Part shown: piece by piece, positions 31,824 through 40,009 of the stretch | Layout: the number at the start of each line of letters is the position of its first letter | Position numbering within the stretch: position 1 is the first letter of the stretch | Assembly: GCF_014648635.1 (NCBI RefSeq) | Contig: NZ_BMRM01000005.1 | Span: 248,001-312,000 of the forward strand | Reading direction: 5' to 3' | Length of the DNA stretch: 64,000 nucleotides | Origin: Streptomyces cinerochromogenes | GTDB taxonomy: Bacteria; Actinomycetota; Actinomycetes; Streptomycetales; Streptomycetaceae | The notes under the pieces: model-generated | Database searches by the model: none | Seen by the model: the letters and a program-made list of their open reading frames with translations, nothing else | Told to the model about the DNA's origin: nothing | Translations under genes and position numbers: made by a program

Positions 31824-34381
31824 CGGCCGGGCCTCCCCCGGACGGGCGACGGCTGCCAGGCGCGCAGCCGCAGGCTGTTGCCGACCACCAGCAGGGAGCT
31901 CACCGACATCGCGGCCGCGGCCGGCATCGGGGCGAGCAGGCCGACCATGGCCGGCGGCACGGTCACGAGGTTGTAGCCGAAGGCCCAGGCGAGGTTGGCG
32001 CGGATGGTGCGCAGGGTGCGCCGGGCCAGCCGGACGGCGTCCGCCAGGGCCTCGATGTCACCGCGCACCAGGGTCACGTCGGCGGCCCCGATGGCGACGT
32101 CCGTGCCGCTGCCCATGGCGATACCGAGGTCGGCCGCGGCGAGGGCGGCGGCGTCGTTCACGCCGTCGCCGACGACCGCGACCCTGTGGCCCTGCGCCCG
32201 CAGCTCGCGGACGAGGCGGGCCTTGTCCTCGGGGGTGCGGCGGGCGTGCACCTCGTCGATGCGCAGGGCGGCGGCGACGGCCCGGGCGGGCGCCTCCCGG
32301 TCACCGGTGGCCAGCACCGGACGCACACCGAGGCGCCGCAGCCGGTCCACGGCCCGGTAGCTTCCGGCTCGTACGACGTCTCCGACCGCGATCAGGGCTT
32401 CGGCCCTGCCGTCCACCCGGACCAGGACCGGGGTGTGGGCGGCGGCCTCCGCCACGGCCAGCGCCTCGCCCAGGACCGGAGGCAGCGCGCCGCCGTCCGG
32501 CAACCCGCCGGCCGCCAACTCACGGCCCGACAAGGCACCGTCGGACGAGGCACCGTCGGACGAGGCACCATCGGACAAGGCGTCACCTGACAACACCCCG
32601 CCCCACAACGCGCCGTCGGACGAAGCGCCACCCGACAACGCGCCACCCGACAAAGCACTGTCGGACAACACGCCGCCCGCCAAAGCACCGTCGGACAAGG
32701 CGCCACCCGGCAAGGCGGCATCCGACGAACCGCCACCTGACAACGCGCCGTCCGGCAACCGCCGCCCGCCCCCCGGCTCCCCGTCGGTCAACATCGCCCC
32801 CGGTGCGACGACTTCGACCCACCGGCCCTCGACCCGCCCGCGCACACCCGCTCCCGGCTCCGCGGTGAAGTCGCTCACGTCCGGCAAGGGCCGGCCGCGC
32901 AGGAGCTGTCGGGCGTGGGCGGTGACGGCCCGGCCGAGGGGGTGCTCGGAGCCCTGTTCCACCGCTGCGGCCAGCCGCAGCACCGTGTCCCGTCCGAGGC
33001 CGTCGGCCGTGACGGTGACCCGGGTGACGGTCATGTGTCCGGAGGTGAGCGTGCCGGTCTTGTCGAGGACCACGGTGTCGATGTGCTGAAGTCCCTCCAG
33101 CGCCTGTGGCCCGCGCACCAGGACGCCGAGCCGGGCGCCGCGTCCGGTCGCGGCCATCAGCGCGGTCGGGGTGGCGAGGCCGAGCGCGCACGGGCAGGCC
33201 ACGACGAGGACGGCGACGCTCGCGGTGACGGCGGCCTGCGGATCGGCTCCGGCGCCGAGCCAGAACCCGAGGGTGGTGACGGCCAGGGCCAGGACGACCG
33301 GAACGAAGACGCCGGCCACCGAGTCGGCCAGCCGTTGCGCCCTCGCCTTCCCGGCCTGGGCGTCGGTCACCAGCCGGGCGATGCGGGCGAGCCGGGTGTC
33401 GGCGCCCACCGCGGTGGCCCGGACGGCGAGCAGCCCGCCGGCGTTGACGGCCCCGCCGACCACCGTGGCGCCCGGCCGCACATCGACGGGCTCGCTCTCG
33501 CCGGTGACCAGGGACAGGTCCACCGCCGAACGCCCCTCCACCACCTCGCCGTCGGTGGCCACGCGCTCCCCGGGACGGACGACGAAGACCTGCCCCACCG
33601 CCAACCGCTCGACGGGGACGAGGTGTTCGGTTCCGTCCCGGCGTACCGACACCTCCTTGACCGTCAGTTGTGCCAGCGACCTGAGGGCCGCCCCGGTTCC
33701 GCGCCTGGCCCTGGCCTCCAGGAAGCGTCCCGTCCGTACGAACAGGGGGACACCGACGGCCGCTTCGAGATAGAGGTGGGCCGCGCCGTCCGAGGCGGTG
33801 GGCACCAGGCTGAACGGCATCCGCATGCCCGGGGCCCCGGCACCGCCGAGGAAGAGCGCGTACGCCGACCAGGAGAAGGACGCCACGACCCCCAGGGAGA
33901 CCAGCGTGTCCATGGTGGCCGCCGGGTGGCGCAGCCCGCGCACCGCCCGCGCGTGGAACGGCCACGCGCCCCACACCGCGACCGGGGCGGCCAGCGCGAA
34001 GCACAGCCACTGCCAGTTCCGGAACTGGAGCGCGGGCACCATCGACAGCACCAGCACGGGCACGGCGAGCAGTGCCGTGACCAGCAGCCGTATCCGCTCC
34101 TCCCGGCCCTCCCCGGACTCCTCCCCGCCGTGCCGCTGTCCGGGCGGTCGGGGCAGGGCGGCCGTGTAGCCGGCCTGCTCGACCGCCGCGACGAGTTCCT
34201 CCAGACCGATCCCTGGCGGATGGCTCACCCGGGCCCGCCCGGTGGCCAGGTTGACGCCGGCCGTGACCCCGTCGAGCCTGCCGAGCTTCCTCTCGACACG
34301 CCTGACGCAGGCCGCGCAGGTCATGCCGCCCACGGTCAGGTCGGTGGTGACCAGGTCTGCCGCCACCGGCTCCGCGCCCAT
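31820..34381 (-). CDS. Copper-exporting P1B-type ATPase with a repeat insert
   Basis: An 853-residue heavy-metal ATPase. It has an N-terminal HMA domain with GGMTCAAC (Cys22 and Cys25), the TGES phosphatase motif in LVTGESEP, the CPC ion site in VACPCALGLATPTALM, phosphorylation site DKTGTLT, HP in EHPLGRA and hinge GDGVNDAAAL. YN and MSVSS in the last two helices point to Cu(I) specificity. Between about residues 543 and 617, within the nucleotide-binding domain, lies a 15-unit pentapeptide run such as DGALS and GGALS, absent from relatives. The ATG at 34381 shares its A with the stop of the small gene upstream. It is the centre of a copper operon. Confidence 0.93.
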   Translation of the reverse strand: MGAEPVAADLVTTDLTVGGMTCAACVRRVERKLGRLDGVTAGVNLATGRARVSHPPGIGLEELVAAVEQAGYTAALPRPPGQRHGGEESGEGREERIRLLVTALLAVPVLVLSMVPALQFRNWQWLCFALAAPVAVWGAWPFHARAVRGLRHPAATMDTLVSLGVVASFSWSAYALFLGGAGAPGMRMPFSLVPTASDGAAHLYLEAAVGVPLFVRTGRFLEARARRGTGAALRSLAQLTVKEVSVRRDGTEHLVPVERLAVGQVFVVRPGERVATDGEVVEGRSAVDLSLVTGESEPVDVRPGATVVGGAVNAGGLLAVRATAVGADTRLARIARLVTDAQAGKARAQRLADSVAGVFVPVVLALAVTTLGFWLGAGADPQAAVTASVAVLVVACPCALGLATPTALMAATGRGARLGVLVRGPQALEGLQHIDTVVLDKTGTLTSGHMTVTRVTVTADGLGRDTVLRLAAAVEQGSEHPLGRAVTAHARQLLRGRPLPDVSDFTAEPGAGVRGRVEGRWVEVVAPGAMLTDGEPGGGRRLPDGALSGGGSSDAALPGGALSDGALAGGVLSDSALSGGALSGGASSDGALWGGVLSGDALSDGASSDGASSDGALSGRELAAGGLPDGGALPPVLGEALAVAEAAAHTPVLVRVDGRAEALIAVGDVVRAGSYRAVDRLRRLGVRPVLATGDREAPARAVAAALRIDEVHARRTPEDKARLVRELRAQGHRVAVVGDGVNDAAALAAADLGIAMGSGTDVAIGAADVTLVRGDIEALADAVRLARRTLRTIRANLAWAFGYNLVTVPPAMVGLLAPMPAAAAMSVSSLLVVGNSLRLRAWQPSPVRGRPGR
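32529..32753. repeat. Fifteen 15-bp tandem repeats inside the Cu-ATPase gene
   Basis: Exactly 15 units of 15 bases, without gaps, for example GACAAGGCACCGTCG, GACGAGGCACCGTCG and GACAACGCGCCACCC on the plus strand. Each unit encodes one pentapeptide of the type D/G-G-A-L-S in the ATPase. Units differ at one to six positions, so the array is old enough to have drifted but has kept frame and period. Confidence 0.95.
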
Positions 34382-34617
34382 CAGCGGTCTCCCCCGTGCA
34401 TGCCGCCCATGTCCGCGGTCCCGCCGCCCGCACCGCCGCCCCGGTGTGTGCCGGTGTCCTGCATCCCGGGTGCCACGGGGCCGGAGGCCGCCCCGGCGGC
34501 GTACGCCGCCGCGCCCATCAGCGCGAGCAGCAGGAGGAAGCCGCACAGGGCGGGCGGGGGCAGCACCTTCCGCAGCGGCGCACGCACGCCGGAGGAGGCT
34601 TCTCGCAACTCGTCCAT
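34381..34617 (-). CDS. Small Met/His-rich membrane protein of the copper operon
   Basis: A 78-residue protein with one membrane helix (about residues 22-44, ALCGFLLLLALMGAAAYAAGA) and a C-terminal tail rich in Gly, Met and His (GMQDTGTHRG, ADMGGMHGG). Its TGA and the ATG of the Cu-ATPase share one base, so the two are tightly coupled. The tail would face the outside and can bind copper. I do not recognise a named family. It may pass copper to the ATPase or to the PCuAC chaperone. The start is ATG at 34617, or GTG at 34620. Confidence 0.7.
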   Translation of the reverse strand: MDELREASSGVRAPLRKVLPPPALCGFLLLLALMGAAAYAAGAASGPVAPGMQDTGTHRGGGAGGGTADMGGMHGGDR

Positions 34618-34729
34618 CACCGGTCCCCGATCACGTCGTACGGCATCGGCGGGATCGAGCCGTACCGGTTCAGGAGTCGGCGCGCTCCGGGGACGAGTTC
34701 CGGGCGAGGGGTGTGGTGCGTGTCACGGC

Positions 34730-35425
34730 TCAGCCCAGCTGCTTGAGCAGCTCGGTGGCGACCGGGCCCGAGGAGGCCGGGTTCTGGCCGGTGACCAGGG
34801 TGCGGTCGACCACCACGTGGGGCGCCCACGGCTCGCCGACCCGCACCTGCACGCCGGCCTCGGTGAGGCGGTCCTGCAGCAGCCACTTGGCGTTGCCGGC
34901 GAGGCCGGCCTGGGTCTCCTCGGCGTTGGTGAACGCGGCGACCTCATAGCCGGCGAAGGCGTTGGTGCCGTCCTCGCGGGTGGCGGCGAGCAGCGCGGCG
35001 GAGGCGTGGCAGACCACGCCGAGCGGCTTGCCGGCGGCGAGGGCGTCGATCAGCAGGCCGCCGGAGGCGGTGTCGACGGCGAGGTCCTCCATGGGGCCGT
35101 GGCCGCCGGGGTAGAAGACGGCGGCGTAGGCGTCGAGGTCGACGTCCTCCAGCCGGACCGGGTGCCGCAGCTCGGTCATGGCGGCGAGCCGGGCCGCGAT
35201 GCTGTCGGCGTTCGCCTGGCCGCCGTTGACCTCGGCGGCGAGGCTGCCCTTGTCGACGGTGGGGACGACGCCGCCGGGGGTGGCGACGACGATCTCGTAT
35301 CCGGCTGCCTTGAACGCCTCGTAGGGGGTGACGGCCTCCTCGGCCCAGAAGCCGGTGGGGTGTTCGGTCCCGTCGGCCAGCGTCCAGTGGTCGGCGCCGG
35401 TCATCACGAAGAGGATCTTCGACAT
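34730..35425 (-). CDS. DJ-1/PfpI family protein (Hsp31-like)
   Basis: A 231-residue protein of the class I glutamine amidotransferase-like DJ-1/PfpI superfamily. It begins MSKILFVMTGADHWTLADG, has ATPGGVVPTVDKGSL, the VFYPGGHGPMEDL block, and the nucleophile Cys in GVVCHASAALL with a Glu/Asp partner. Members act as glyoxalase III, deglycase or chaperone. The length and the ADHW start suit the Hsp31 or YdeA-like group. The ATG at 35425 follows GGGAAG. It is divergent from the ATP-grasp-like gene. Confidence 0.87.
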   Translation of the reverse strand: MSKILFVMTGADHWTLADGTEHPTGFWAEEAVTPYEAFKAAGYEIVVATPGGVVPTVDKGSLAAEVNGGQANADSIAARLAAMTELRHPVRLEDVDLDAYAAVFYPGGHGPMEDLAVDTASGGLLIDALAAGKPLGVVCHASAALLAATREDGTNAFAGYEVAAFTNAEETQAGLAGNAKWLLQDRLTEAGVQVRVGEPWAPHVVVDRTLVTGQNPASSGPVATELLKQLG

Positions 35426-35523
35426 GGTGTTTCTTCCCAGGGGTGGCGGACGTGGTGCCGTACCGGACGGGGTGAGTAGCGGACCGTCGGTGCGGCGATG
35501 CCCTCGAACGTACGGCGCTCCGC

Positions 35524-35571
35524 CATTGCTTTCCAATGAGGAACCGAATATCCGGCATAGGGAATCCTATG
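35524..35571. promoter_or_regulatory. AT-rich divergent promoter region with inverted repeats
   Basis: CATTG (35524-35528) and CAATG (35534-35538), and CATAGG (35556-35561) and CCTATG (35566-35571), are two nested inverted pairs. They stand in the only AT-richer part of the 259-base gap between the DJ-1-like and ATP-grasp-like genes. It is a candidate regulator site for the DJ-1-like gene, about 100-145 bases upstream of its start. Confidence 0.4.
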
Positions 35572-35684
35572 GGTGGCTCCTCGGCGGCCGTACGTCGAGC
35601 GGGCCCGGTGATGAGGGGCGGCAGGCGACGGCCTACCGTCGGAAGGAGAAGGACCGCGGCACCGTCCCGTCGAGGGAGGCAGAC

Positions 35685-37073
35685 GTGGAGTGCGGTTCGG
35701 GAGTGATCCTGCGTGACCTGTGGCCCCGGCTGCCGGGTGGGGTCCGCTCGGCGCTGCTGCGGTGCGGCTGCGAGGCCGGCCGCTGGGTCCTGGACGCGTC
35801 GCCGAGCCACTGGGAGGCGCTGCGCCCGCTGGTGTTCTCCGCGGCGGACTACCACCGGTTCGGCGCGCTCGCGGCGGGCGTGCTCCGGTGCGCTCTCCTC
35901 GCGTGCGGGCGCCGGGCGGGGACCGCCGGCGAGCTGTGCGGGGCGCTGCACGACCGCCCCGGGCTGCCGCTCCTCGACCCGGCGCAACCACTGTCCGACC
36001 CGGCTCTGCTGCGCATGGCCCGGCCCGACGCGCTGCTGGTGGGCGGTACGCCGTGGTTCGTGGAGCTGAACATCGGGCCGAACATCTACGGGGTGCCGGG
36101 CCTGGAGGACCGGGGTGCGGCGTTCGCCCGCAGCCTGCCGGACGGCACCCTCGCCGAGCCCCCGTCGACCCTGCGCGCCCGGGCGGCCGCGCTGGCCGGG
36201 GCCGTAGCGACGCCGGACGGCAGGCGTGGCCGGGTACTCGTCCCGACCTGGCGGGCGACCTCGGGCCTCGCGGCGAAGCTGGACGGCGCCCCGGCCCTGC
36301 GCCGCTGTCTCCGGCCGGCCGCGGAAGCCGCTCGTGCTGCGGGCCTGGACGTGTCCGTCGCGGACCTGTCCGAGGTGCGCGGCGGTGCCGGCGGGCTGTG
36401 GGCGGGTGAGGACCGCGTCGATGTGGTGTTCAACCAGTTCGCCGGCCGGGTGCTGGCGGACGGCGGAGCCCGCGGCGTCCTGCGCGCGGCGGTCCTGGCC
36501 GGCGCCGTGCGGCTGTTCGTCCCGGAGGCGTCGTGCCTGCTCAGCACGAAGCAGGTGCTGGCCTGGATGCACGAGGACGTGGACCTGTACGAGCCCGCGG
36601 ACCGTGCGCTGATCCTGCGGCACGTGCCGTGGACGGCGTGGCTGGGCCCCGGGCAGTCCGCCGAGCGGCGCCGCCGCGTCCTGGACCGGGCCGTGCGGGA
36701 GAGGACCGGCCTCGTCGTCAAACCCTCGTGCGGCCACGGGGGCGCGGGCTTCGTCGCCGGGACCGGGGTCACGGACCGGGACTGGCTCGACCTGCTGACG
36801 CGGCGATCCGCCGAGGAGACGCTCGTCCTGCAGCGCCGGCTCGTGCCCGACGTGACGGGGATGCGGTTCCGGAGCCTCGACGGAGCCCGGGCTGCGGCCC
36901 GGGTGCCGTTCGTCCTCTCCCCGTTCCTGGTGGACGGCCGTGTCGCGGGCGCCCACGTCCGGCACCCGGGCCCGGGGACGCACTCCGCGGCGGAGCCGGT
37001 GAACACCGCGGCGGGAGCCGTCTCCAACACGGTGCTGCTGCTCCCGGACACCGCACGGCGGCCTCCGCGGTGA
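35685..37073 (+). CDS. ATP-grasp-like protein of unknown function
   Basis: A 462-residue soluble protein. The first part has ASPSHWEALRPLVFSAADYHRF and WFVELNIGPNIYGVPGLEDR, then an ATP-grasp-like part: TKQVLAWMHEDVDL, the candidate ATP lysine in GLVVKPSCGHGGAGFVAG and a C-terminal NTAAGAVSNTVLLLPDTA. The layout resembles glutathionylspermidine synthetase or other peptide and amide ligases, but the family is not recognised, and the order suggests a carboxylate-amine ligase. GTG at 35685 follows GAGGGAGGCAGAC. It stands alone, with an alpha/beta hydrolase 198 bases after it. Confidence 0.55.
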   Translation: MECGSGVILRDLWPRLPGGVRSALLRCGCEAGRWVLDASPSHWEALRPLVFSAADYHRFGALAAGVLRCALLACGRRAGTAGELCGALHDRPGLPLLDPAQPLSDPALLRMARPDALLVGGTPWFVELNIGPNIYGVPGLEDRGAAFARSLPDGTLAEPPSTLRARAAALAGAVATPDGRRGRVLVPTWRATSGLAAKLDGAPALRRCLRPAAEAARAAGLDVSVADLSEVRGGAGGLWAGEDRVDVVFNQFAGRVLADGGARGVLRAAVLAGAVRLFVPEASCLLSTKQVLAWMHEDVDLYEPADRALILRHVPWTAWLGPGQSAERRRRVLDRAVRERTGLVVKPSCGHGGAGFVAGTGVTDRDWLDLLTRRSAEETLVLQRRLVPDVTGMRFRSLDGARAAARVPFVLSPFLVDGRVAGAHVRHPGPGTHSAAEPVNTAAGAVSNTVLLLPDTARRPPR

Positions 37074-37144
37074 CCCGCGACGGCCCAGGTCACCGGGGGC
37101 GCCCGGTTCGCCGACCGCTGGGCACCGCGGTTCGGACGCCGGTC

Positions 37145-37185
37145 CACCGGCCCACCGGGCCCACCACGACACCGGCCCACCGGGC
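37145..37185. repeat. 16-bp direct repeat
   Basis: CACCGGCCCACCGGGC occurs at 37145-37160 and 37170-37185 in the 197-base gap between the ATP-grasp-like and epoxide hydrolase-like genes. No gene or clear terminator is seen in the gap. Confidence 0.8.
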
Positions 37186-37270
37186 AGCGGGGCACCAGCC
37201 CGCGGGAAGGCGCCACGTCCGCGATGTCCACTGACCGTCGGAAGATCGCCACCACGCGTACGCTCTGCCC

Positions 37271-38227
37271 ATGATCGAGCATCGCATCGTGGACGTGAAC
37301 GGCATCCGGCTGCACATCGCCGAGCAGGGCAGCGGCCCCCTGGTGGTGCTGCTGCACGGCTTCCCCGAGTCCTGGCACTCCTGGCAGCACCAGTTCGGTC
37401 CGCTCGCCGACGCGGGCTTCCGCGTGGTCGCCCCCGACCAGCGCGGGTACGGGCGGAGCGACCGCCCCGAGGCCGTCGACGCGTACACGATCCTCCACCT
37501 GGTGGGCGATGTCGTCGGGCTGATCCACGCGCTCGGCGAGGAGAAGGCGTACGTCGTGGGGCACGACTGGGGTGCCCCGGTCGCCTGGCACACCGCGCTG
37601 CTGCGGCCGGACGTGGTGCTCGGGGTGGCCGGCCTGAGCGTGCCGCCGCCGTTCCGCGGGACGCAGCCGCCGCTCGCCGCCATGGAGGAGCGGTTCGACG
37701 GCCGGTTCTACTGGAACTACTTCAGCCGCCCCGGCGTCGCCGACGCCGAGTTCGCGAGGGACACGCGCACCACGTTGCGGAAGTTCTTCTACTGGGCTTC
37801 CGGGGACGCTCCCGACGCCGGCTCGGGACGGCAGCCGCTGGTCGACCCCGAGCGCGGCTGGCTCGCGACCATGCCGGATCCGGAGGTGCTGCCGGAGTGG
37901 TTCACCGAGGAGGACCTGGACGCGCTCACCGAGAGCTTCTCGCACGGCTTCACCGGGGCTCTCAACTGGTACCGCAACCTCGACCGCAACTGGGAGCTGA
38001 CCGCCGCCTGGCACGGCGCCGTCGTCACCCCGCGCGCCCTGTACGTCTACGGCGACCGCGACCTCGTCCCCGCTTTCCCCGGCACCCCGGAACTCATCGC
38101 GAGGCTGCCCGAGCTGATGCCCAACCTGTGGCGGGCGCCCCTGAAGCTGGAGGGCTGCGGGCACTGGACCCAGCAGGAACGCCCGCGCGAGGTGAACGAA
38201 GCCCTCATCGACTTCCTCAGGGCCTGA
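37271..38227 (+). CDS. Epoxide hydrolase-like alpha/beta hydrolase
   Basis: A 318-residue alpha/beta hydrolase. The oxyanion motif is HGFPESW and the nucleophile motif GHDWGAPV, with Asp rather than Ser, as in epoxide hydrolases and haloalkane dehalogenases. Two lid tyrosines of the epoxide group may be in WYRNLDRNW and nearby. The catalytic His is in GCGHWTQQE. It probably opens epoxides in the cytoplasm. ATG at 37271 follows the AT-free leader; there is no signal peptide. It is followed by an AT-rich gap and the PAP2 gene. Confidence 0.88.
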   Translation: MIEHRIVDVNGIRLHIAEQGSGPLVVLLHGFPESWHSWQHQFGPLADAGFRVVAPDQRGYGRSDRPEAVDAYTILHLVGDVVGLIHALGEEKAYVVGHDWGAPVAWHTALLRPDVVLGVAGLSVPPPFRGTQPPLAAMEERFDGRFYWNYFSRPGVADAEFARDTRTTLRKFFYWASGDAPDAGSGRQPLVDPERGWLATMPDPEVLPEWFTEEDLDALTESFSHGFTGALNWYRNLDRNWELTAAWHGAVVTPRALYVYGDRDLVPAFPGTPELIARLPELMPNLWRAPLKLEGCGHWTQQERPREVNEALIDFLRA

Positions 38228-38308
38228 GCCCGTACCCCTCCGATAACATCATCGAACGCACACGAAGAGTGACCTGTTTGCTTACAACCGACAAAACGGC
38301 CAAAACAA

Positions 38309-39676
38309 TTGATAAATAGACCATCGCGGGCGTTTTCGCGAATAAACGACAGAACCGATATCGCGGTGTGGCGCCGGCCACGAACCGTCCTGTGGGCCGT
38401 CGCGGCAGTGGTGACCCTGGGTTTCCTCATCGCGCTGGAGATCGCCGCGCGCCACTACGGCATGCCGGGACCGATCACCAACCAGGCGAAGGAGGTGGTG
38501 TTCGCCCCCAAGTCAGGGCCGCTGCTGTACGCCAGCATGGCGCTGATGATGGTGGTGCTCACCTGGCGGGAGCGGTTCATCGCGGCCGGGATCGCGGTCG
38601 GCATCGACATCGTCTTCTTCCTGGTGCGGTGGGCGGTCGACGCCAAGACGCCGCCGCACAGCGGCCACCCCTTCGGCAACGGCGCGTTGTGGGTGCTTCT
38701 GGGCTACGCGGTGATCGCGCTCACGCGCCGCGCCGGCCGGGAACGCGTGCTGCTGCTGAAGGGCGTCGGGCTGGGCCTGCTGCTGGTGGCCGGCCGCAAG
38801 ACCGGTGACACCTGGCTGCTCATCACGTCGAAGACCCGCCCGACGGTGCTCGACCAGTACGTGGCGACCGCCGACCACGCGCTGGGCAACCCGTCCTGGC
38901 TGGTGGGGCGGTTGGTCGAGGCCACCGGCACGGTCGGCGCCCACGTCCTCGACTACGTCTACATCCAGCTCGCGGTGGCCGCGGTCGTCGTCGCGCTGTA
39001 CCAGCTGCGCCATGTGGCCGTCGAGCGCCGCTTCCCGGACCACCACCTGGTGCGCACCTTCCTGGTGATCGGCCTGCTCGGGCCGGGCATCTACATGATC
39101 TTCCCGGTGGTGGGCCCGATCTTCGCGTACGGCGCCGACGGCGGGCACTGGGCGGTGGCCGCCCTGTGGCCGAACACACCGTCGCCGGTCACCGTCCCGC
39201 ACGCCATGCCGTTCGACGGGATCACCCCGCGCAACTGCATGCCCAGCCTGCACACCGCGTGGGCCACCGCGATCTTCATCCACTCCCGCAAGGGGCCCCG
39301 CGTCCTGCGGTTCGCCGGCACGTTCTGGCTGATCGCCACCCTCGGCGCGACCCTGGGCTTCGGCTACCACTACGGCGCGGACATCCTCGCCGGTGTGGTG
39401 TTCACGCTCACGATCGAGGCGGCGCTGCGCTCGCTCGCACGCGGCTGGGACCGGTCGGGGACCCAGCTGGTCGCCCACGGCGCGACGGTCTTCACCGCGC
39501 TCCTGGTGTCGTACCGCTACCTGCCGTTGCAGATGGCCCAGCACGCGTGGCTCTTCGGGCCGCTCCTCGTGCTCGCGGTGGCCTCGGTGGTCCACGCCTA
39601 CGTACGCGCCACCCGGCTGTGGGAACCGAAGGCCGCGCCGGCCCTGCAACCGGAACCGCAGCCCGAACCGGTGTGA
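38309..39676 (+). CDS. Integral membrane PAP2-family phosphatase
   Basis: A 455-residue membrane protein with about ten helices. The second half has the PAP2 signature: RNCMPSLHTAWATAIF (PSxH) and GFGYHYGADILAG (H-x3-D), the catalytic parts of lipid phosphate or inositol phosphorylceramide synthase-like enzymes. Its substrates may be phosphatidic acid or isoprenyl phosphates. The start is uncertain: the TTG at 38309 opens the frame without a good ribosome site, and GTG at 38366 (VWRRPRT) would give 436 residues. The 81-base gap before it is unusually AT-rich and probably carries the promoter. Confidence 0.82.
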   Translation: MINRPSRAFSRINDRTDIAVWRRPRTVLWAVAAVVTLGFLIALEIAARHYGMPGPITNQAKEVVFAPKSGPLLYASMALMMVVLTWRERFIAAGIAVGIDIVFFLVRWAVDAKTPPHSGHPFGNGALWVLLGYAVIALTRRAGRERVLLLKGVGLGLLLVAGRKTGDTWLLITSKTRPTVLDQYVATADHALGNPSWLVGRLVEATGTVGAHVLDYVYIQLAVAAVVVALYQLRHVAVERRFPDHHLVRTFLVIGLLGPGIYMIFPVVGPIFAYGADGGHWAVAALWPNTPSPVTVPHAMPFDGITPRNCMPSLHTAWATAIFIHSRKGPRVLRFAGTFWLIATLGATLGFGYHYGADILAGVVFTLTIEAALRSLARGWDRSGTQLVAHGATVFTALLVSYRYLPLQMAQHAWLFGPLLVLAVASVVHAYVRATRLWEPKAAPALQPEPQPEPV

Positions 39677-40009
39677 GCCGGTCCGGCGCGCCGGTGCCGG
39701 GCACCGCGTCCGTGCGCCCCTGTGCAGATTTGGCCCCCGCTGGTCCGCCGCCCCGGGACCGGCGGACCAGCGCCACCAAGGGCGCCGTCGCGGGGTGATA
39801 GGGAACCTACGCCTCCGCCGGGCGGGGTGGAAGACCTGGAGATGTGGTCCAGGTCACGCTCGCCGGGCGGGGTGCCGGGGGCCCGCCGCGGGCCGAGGTC
39901 ACGGACGCGTCCGGGGGAAAACCCCCGCCCGGGGGTGGGGGCGGGCCTTGTCCGCAGACGGTGGCTGGCAGGCTTCTTCGGGGGTACGGCCGTCCCGAGA
40001 ATTCTCGGC
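39677..40009. other. Non-coding leader with G/C-run hairpin
   Basis: This 333-base gap before the desaturase gene has no gene. It holds GGGGG (39913-39917), AAAA and CCCCC (39922-39926), a small perfect hairpin, followed by further runs GGGGGTGGGGGCGGG that could form a G-quadruplex on the plus strand or in the transcript. The runs may slow transcription or translation of the desaturase. Promoter hexamers are not clear. Confidence 0.55.

Noticed and set aside
32433..33089. Open frame antisense to the Cu-ATPase with DKAPSDEAPS-like repeats
   Set aside because: It is the opposite strand of the 15-bp repeat array; the frame stays open because of the period, and no start signal or domain supports it.
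39901..39960. Rho-independent terminator in front of the desaturase
   Set aside because: The 5-bp GGGGG/CCCCC hairpin has no T-run and stands 236 bases after the PAP2 stop; listed only as a G/C-run structure.
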